Positions 6,045-9,530 of a stretch of DNA of 9,530 nt are shown here, piece after piece. Position 1 is the first letter of the stretch; every line of letters begins with the position of its first letter. The notes under the pieces are model-generated. The model saw nothing but the letters and a program-made list of their open reading frames with translations. It had not been told where the DNA came from and searched no databases. Made by a program: the position numbers and the translations under genes. This DNA comes from Verrucomicrobiales bacterium (lineage in GTDB: Bacteria > Verrucomicrobiota > Verrucomicrobiia > Verrucomicrobiales > DEV007), in the NCBI GenBank assembly GCA_002705125.1, contig PAHQ01000042.1, forward strand, positions 5,929 to 15,458, in the 5' to 3' direction.

Positions 6045-8309
6045 ATGAAACCTTTTCGAATCCTTCTAGTAGATCAAAATGGAACAGATTTGGAATATGT
6101 TACTCGGTCATTAATGAATTTAGGTGCAGGATCCCCAGTGATAGCTCGAAATGAATCTGAAGCACTTGACGACATTGATAAAAGAAATCCTGAATTAGTT
6201 ATTTTGAATTTAAATGAATCAGAATCAATGAAGTCAATGAGCTTGGCTTCTAAGATTAGAGTTAATCACAGTAAGCCAATACTTTTTTTGACACCTGATA
6301 CAGAATCGGAGGCTTTTGAAAAATTAAATCTTGGGGGGTCGAATCATTATCTTATAAAGCCTTTTGAAGGAAATGATTTAAAGAGTGCAATTGAATTAGC
6401 TGTTTCAAATTTGGAATATAAAGAAAATTATATTAGTCATGAAAAGCAGTTTCTAAATGCTATTAAATCGATGTCTGACGGACTTATTTCGACAGATATT
6501 GTAGGGAATGTGACATATATGAACCCTGTTGCAGAAGCCCTTACAGGATGGACGCTAGCGGAAGCAAGAAGAATGGTTCTCCAAGACGTCTTCCCAATAA
6601 CGAATAGTTCTGGTAAAGAATCCCATGTTGAAATCGCTAGTGGAATTCAAATTAATACATCGCTAGAGAAGTTTTTTCTTGATGATAAGTTTGGTAGAAA
6701 AATTCCAATCCAGAATAGTGCATCGCCACTCAAAGATCAAAAAGGCTCGTTAGTAGGATTAGTTGTGGTTTTTCGTCAACCCAATGATTTAAGGTACGGT
6801 GATAATAAAAATGACTGCGAAGCTGAGTCTATTAAAAAGATTGTTGATGGTTTAGCAGAACCATTGTTTTTGGTGGATGAATTCTGGATTTTAAAATTCA
6901 CAAATATTCCTACATTAGATTTTTTTAAATCAAAAAATGACCGATTAATAGGGGAAAATTTATGGAATTTAACTCCTTCTAGTATATCTAATGGTGATGT
7001 GGATAAGGCAAAATCTGCTATGACTAATCGTAATGAATTCAAGTTTGATTTTTTTGATGACCAAGTAGGAGGTTGGTATGAATTAAGTGGTTATCCTTAT
7101 GGTGATGGTATGATGATGCGAATATCAGATGTAACAACTAGAATTCAAGAGTCTCAAACTGCGCTCCGAATGGAAAGATTGGAGAGCCTTAGTTTAATGG
7201 CTAGAGGTTTTGCTCATGATTTCAATAATTTATTAACTGTTATTTTAGGTAATCTTTCTTTGGCTAACGTTAAGCTTCCAAAAAGCGCTGAAGGATTTGA
7301 TGAAGTTGAGAACGCCTTGTCAGGAACTATTCGCGCGCAAAATAGAATTCAACAGTTGTTAACTTTTGCTAAGGGAGGTGCGCCCATAAAAAAACATATA
7401 GACCTAAGTGAAATAGTTCATGAGATAAGCAACGAAATCGATAAAATTAAAAATATTAATTACAGCTTTGATCTGCCTAAATCCATATGGATAGTTGATG
7501 CTGACCCTGGTCAGTTTAGGCGTGTTGTGGAAAATCTTCTTAGGAATGCTGAACAAGCAATGCCTGAAGGTGGTGATATTTCAATTACTCTTAGTAATTT
7601 AGATCTTGAATCCGATTTGAGTAAGAGTATTAAACGAACTCTAGAACTTAACGCGTCATGCCATTATGTTTTAATGAAAGTATCAGATAATGGTAAGGGG
7701 GTTAATGAAAGTGAGAAATTAAAAATTTTTGAGCCCTACTACACGACAAAGAGTGATGCAAACGCCACTGGAATTGGGCTTACAGTTTGCCAATCTATAA
7801 TTCAAGCTCATGAGGGAAGTATTATAGTTGAATCTACTGCTGGGAAAGGTACATCAGTCTATGTTGCATTACCGGCATTAATCAATACTGGAGAATCTGA
7901 TTTCAAGGATATAAGTAATGAGATTAATGAAAAAGCCATCGAGATTTTGATACTAGAAGATGATTCGTTAATTAGGCAGCTGCTTGTAGCAAACCTCGAA
8001 AAGGAAGGTTACACTGTTTCTCAAACTGAAGAAGGTGGAGAGGCTGTCAATGTTTACATAGAAAAATTTGAATCAGGTAAGTCTTTTGATTTAGTAATTA
8101 TGGATTTATCAATTCCTAATGGAATGGGAGGGGCTGATGCAATTAAAAAGATACGTGAAGTTGACCCTAATGTTGTCGCAATTGTTTCTAGTGGCTATTC
8201 AGATGATCCAGTGATGTCGGATCCTAAATCTTACGGTTTTGATGCCGTTTTGCCAAAGCCTTACAAGCCTCATGAGTTGAACTTACTGGTCAAAAAAACA
8301 CTTAAATAA
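6045..8309 (+). CDS. Hybrid sensor histidine kinase (REC-PAS-PAS-HisKA-HATPase-REC)
   Basis: A 754-residue cytosolic hybrid histidine kinase. Domains: N-terminal receiver 4-122; PAS1 134-245 (TDxxGNVTYMNPVAEALTGW type, 150-169, ending VVFRQ); PAS2 263-369 (GGWYELSGYPYGDG, then SDVTTR); HisKA H-box FAHDFNNLLTVI (389-400) with phospho-acceptor His391, NtrB-like; HATPase with N-box NLLRNAEQAM (497-506, Asn501), G1 DNGKG (548-552), F-box FEPYYTTK (562-569) and G2 ATGIGLT (574-580); C-terminal receiver 631-754 with acidic EDD (638-640), phospho-Asp687 (VIMDL), Ser715/716 and Lys738 (PKPY). The kinase core and C-terminal receiver look fully active. The first receiver keeps Asp10, Thr83 and Lys105 but has Asn55 where phospho-Asp should be, so it is probably not phosphorylated. 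Expected chemistry: ATP-dependent autophosphorylation at His391 and transfer to Asp687. No output domain and no HPt protein lie in the window. ATG at 6045, no Shine-Dalgarno. Confidence 0.93.
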   Translation: MKPFRILLVDQNGTDLEYVTRSLMNLGAGSPVIARNESEALDDIDKRNPELVILNLNESESMKSMSLASKIRVNHSKPILFLTPDTESEAFEKLNLGGSNHYLIKPFEGNDLKSAIELAVSNLEYKENYISHEKQFLNAIKSMSDGLISTDIVGNVTYMNPVAEALTGWTLAEARRMVLQDVFPITNSSGKESHVEIASGIQINTSLEKFFLDDKFGRKIPIQNSASPLKDQKGSLVGLVVVFRQPNDLRYGDNKNDCEAESIKKIVDGLAEPLFLVDEFWILKFTNIPTLDFFKSKNDRLIGENLWNLTPSSISNGDVDKAKSAMTNRNEFKFDFFDDQVGGWYELSGYPYGDGMMMRISDVTTRIQESQTALRMERLESLSLMARGFAHDFNNLLTVILGNLSLANVKLPKSAEGFDEVENALSGTIRAQNRIQQLLTFAKGGAPIKKHIDLSEIVHEISNEIDKIKNINYSFDLPKSIWIVDADPGQFRRVVENLLRNAEQAMPEGGDISITLSNLDLESDLSKSIKRTLELNASCHYVLMKVSDNGKGVNESEKLKIFEPYYTTKSDANATGIGLTVCQSIIQAHEGSIIVESTAGKGTSVYVALPALINTGESDFKDISNEINEKAIEILILEDDSLIRQLLVANLEKEGYTVSQTEEGGEAVNVYIEKFESGKSFDLVIMDLSIPNGMGGADAIKKIREVDPNVVAIVSSGYSDDPVMSDPKSYGFDAVLPKPYKPHELNLLVKKTLK

Positions 8310-8312
8310 TTT

Positions 8313-9125
8313 ATGAAATCATACATTTTATTGGCGGTATTTTGTATTTTAAATTTAGATCTCAAATCCGAAACGGTAAAGATTTGGCAAGGTTTAGAGG
8401 CAGGAAAAGGAGCAGAAAATGTCTCGCTAACAATTCATCTTCCGACAACAAAGTCTATCACAACACCAGCTGTAGTTATTTGTCCGGGAGGTGGTTATGG
8501 TACCTGTGTAATGAGTTATGAAGGTAATGAAGTGGGGGAGTGGTTTTCTAAGAGAGGTTTTGCGGCATTCGTTCTTAAGTATAGAGTGTCTCCACACAGA
8601 CATCCTTTGCCGAAGAATGATGTACAGCAAGCAATAAAGTATGTTCGAAAAAATTGTAAAAAATTTAAAGTTAATCCTGAAAAGTTAGGAGTGATGGGTT
8701 TCTCTGCTGGTGGGCACCTAGCTGCTACTGCAGGCACTCAGTTCACTAGTCTTTTAGATAGACCAAACTTCATGATTCTAGCTTACCCAGTTATTTCTAT
8801 GAGAAAAGGAATTACTCATGTTGGGTCTAGAATTAATCTTTTGGGATCTAATCCAAATAAAAAAATAGTAGATGCCATGTCTCTTGAAACACAAGTTGGC
8901 AGTAAGACTCCGACTACATTCATTTTTCATACGAATGAGGATAGTGTCGTACCTGCGGAAAATGCGTTGGCATTTGTTTCCTCTTTGAGGAAGAATAGAG
9001 TGCCCTGTGAATTTCACCTTTTTCAAAAAGGTAATCATGGTGTGGGGCTTGGTCGCCAAGGCAATAAAAAATGGTCTTTGCTTCTTGAAGATTGGTTGCG
9101 AAGATTAAGTTATATAGAAAATTGA
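8313..9125 (+). CDS. Secreted alpha/beta-hydrolase, acetylxylan/feruloyl-esterase-like (BD-FAE/Abhydrolase_3 type)
   Basis: A 270-residue serine hydrolase with an N-terminal signal peptide (hydrophobic 4-16, cleavage likely near residue 19, LKS/ET). Seen: the oxyanion-hole strand VVICPGGGY (54-62), GEWFSKRGFAAFVLKYR (75-91), the nucleophile elbow GFSAGG (129-134, Ser131), a candidate acid Asp210 in HTNEDSVVP (206-214), and catalytic His242 in GNHGVGL (240-246). The set Ser131-Asp210-His242 is complete and the length is normal. The family removes acetyl or feruloyl groups from plant or algal polysaccharides, or acts on other small esters; the exact substrate cannot be read from sequence. The ATG at 8313 lies 3 bp after the kinase stop, so translation is probably coupled. 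Its position in a signalling operon suggests an exported product under the same control, but no glycoside hydrolases or sugar transporters are seen here. Confidence 0.88.
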   Translation: MKSYILLAVFCILNLDLKSETVKIWQGLEAGKGAENVSLTIHLPTTKSITTPAVVICPGGGYGTCVMSYEGNEVGEWFSKRGFAAFVLKYRVSPHRHPLPKNDVQQAIKYVRKNCKKFKVNPEKLGVMGFSAGGHLAATAGTQFTSLLDRPNFMILAYPVISMRKGITHVGSRINLLGSNPNKKIVDAMSLETQVGSKTPTTFIFHTNEDSVVPAENALAFVSSLRKNRVPCEFHLFQKGNHGVGLGRQGNKKWSLLLEDWLRRLSYIEN

Positions 9126-9143
9126 AAATTTAGTACTAATATT

Positions 9144-9515
9144 ATGAAAACATCAAAAAATTTATTTATTGTTTTTATCTGTATAATAATAATTTCCTGT
9201 AACTCTATTGAAAAAGTTCCAGTTGTTCCAGAATCTCAACAAAGAGGTTTTGATGATATCAAACCAACTATTCCGAGTGCTCAACCTCAAGATGGTTCTA
9301 TTATAGTTAAGCCACAGGGCAACGGTAGACTGGGTGCGAAATTAAATAATAATTTGGAAGTGTTTAGCGCAGCTGAACGCGAGCTCGTCAGGCGTCAACA
9401 GTTATCAAAAGAAGCTGACGCTGATATAAATAATGCCATCAAAGATATTAATTCAGGAGATTTAGACGCCGCTCGTTTAAAATTAAAAAAAGCTGTAGGA
9501 AAATACTCAAGATAA
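9144..9515 (+). CDS. Small lipoprotein with helical, TPR-like C-terminus; function unknown
   Basis: A 123-residue predicted lipoprotein. The signal peptide has a basic start (MKTSK), a hydrophobic run 7-17, and a lipobox IISC with lipidation at Cys19. The following residue is Asn, so there is no Asp retention signal of the enterobacterial kind. Residues 21-70 are Pro/Gln/Asn-rich and probably extended. Residues 72-121 are strongly helical, and the segment ADADINNAIKDINSGDL followed by DAARLKLKKAV (91-117) resembles one tetratricopeptide-like helix pair (A...I..GD...A...L..A). I do not recognise the family. The gene follows the hydrolase by 18 bp and is likely the last visible member of the operon. 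A protein-protein docking role at the outer membrane is a guess. It could also be the N-terminal part of a longer protein if a frameshift exists near 9500, but nothing in the sequence demands that. Confidence 0.75.
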   Translation: MKTSKNLFIVFICIIIISCNSIEKVPVVPESQQRGFDDIKPTIPSAQPQDGSIIVKPQGNGRLGAKLNNNLEVFSAAERELVRRQQLSKEADADINNAIKDINSGDLDAARLKLKKAVGKYSR

Positions 9516-9530
9516 GGTTAATAATTTCAG

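Larger units (their letters stand above)
3531..9515 (+). other. Probable four-gene operon: pseudokinase, hybrid kinase, hydrolase, lipoprotein
   Basis: Four same-strand genes follow one another with gaps of 27, 3 and 18 bp. There is no hairpin-type terminator or convincing internal promoter between them, and a promoter candidate sits directly upstream of the first. This spacing normally means co-transcription. The end of the unit is not seen: no terminator is visible in the 15 bases after the last stop. Whether the last two genes are functionally tied to the kinases is inference. Confidence 0.65.

Noticed and set aside
3531..8309. The two kinase-like genes as a recent tandem duplication
   Set aside because: Domain order is partly shared, but PAS number, kinase subtype and sequence differ strongly, and only the second has a C-terminal receiver.
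8427..9059. Minus-strand open frames opposite the hydrolase gene
   Set aside because: They have no recognisable domains and overlap a clear serine hydrolase with a full catalytic triad.
1..9530. Anti-phage defence system, CRISPR, integrase, transposon ends or tRNA attachment site
   Set aside because: No repeats, nuclease or recombinase domains, terminal inverted repeats or tRNA-like sequences were seen.

Overview
The window is AT-rich, tightly packed chromosomal DNA from a Gram-negative-type bacterium with a peptidoglycan wall. The clues are a GT51 penicillin-binding protein, a secreted PQQ-like beta-propeller that opens with the WPxFRG style common in Verrucomicrobiota and Planctomycetota, a secreted carbohydrate-esterase-like hydrolase, and multi-PAS hybrid kinases. 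A marine, low-GC member of Verrucomicrobiota is my best guess, but this is inference from protein style. No rRNA, tRNA, mobile element, CRISPR array or clear sign of horizontal transfer was seen. No gap without a gene exceeds about 200 bases.

Layout. (1) Positions 1-839, minus strand: the N-terminal part of a class A penicillin-binding protein (membrane anchor plus glycosyltransferase domain), cut by the window edge. (2) 890-2035, plus strand: a MidA/NDUFAF7-type SAM-dependent methyltransferase, divergent from the PBP across 50 bp. (3) 2042-3337, minus strand: a secreted PQQ-like beta-propeller protein, convergent with the methyltransferase with only 6 bp between stops. Its likely start is a GTG rather than the ATG at 3394. 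(4) 3531-9515, plus strand: a probable four-gene operon preceded by a good sigma70-like promoter (TTGTGA, 17 bp, TAATAT). It encodes a degenerate REC-PAS-PAS-PAS-kinase protein, an intact-looking hybrid histidine kinase (REC-PAS-PAS-HisKA-HATPase-REC), a secreted alpha/beta-hydrolase and a small lipoprotein.

The operon is the most interesting part. Its first protein looks like a dead hybrid kinase: the receiver aspartate is replaced by Ser, the lysine is missing, no phospho-acceptor histidine is visible, and the ATP lid motifs are eroded. The second protein has all catalytic residues in its kinase core and C-terminal receiver, but its N-terminal receiver carries Asn in place of the phospho-acceptor Asp. 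Neither has a membrane segment, so both should be cytosolic. A plausible but unproven model is that the pseudokinase senses a signal through its PAS domains and allosterically controls the active kinase, whose output is relayed to a partner outside this window. The downstream exported hydrolase and lipoprotein would be the envelope arm of the operon or merely co-transcribed. None of the genes has a recognisable Shine-Dalgarno sequence.
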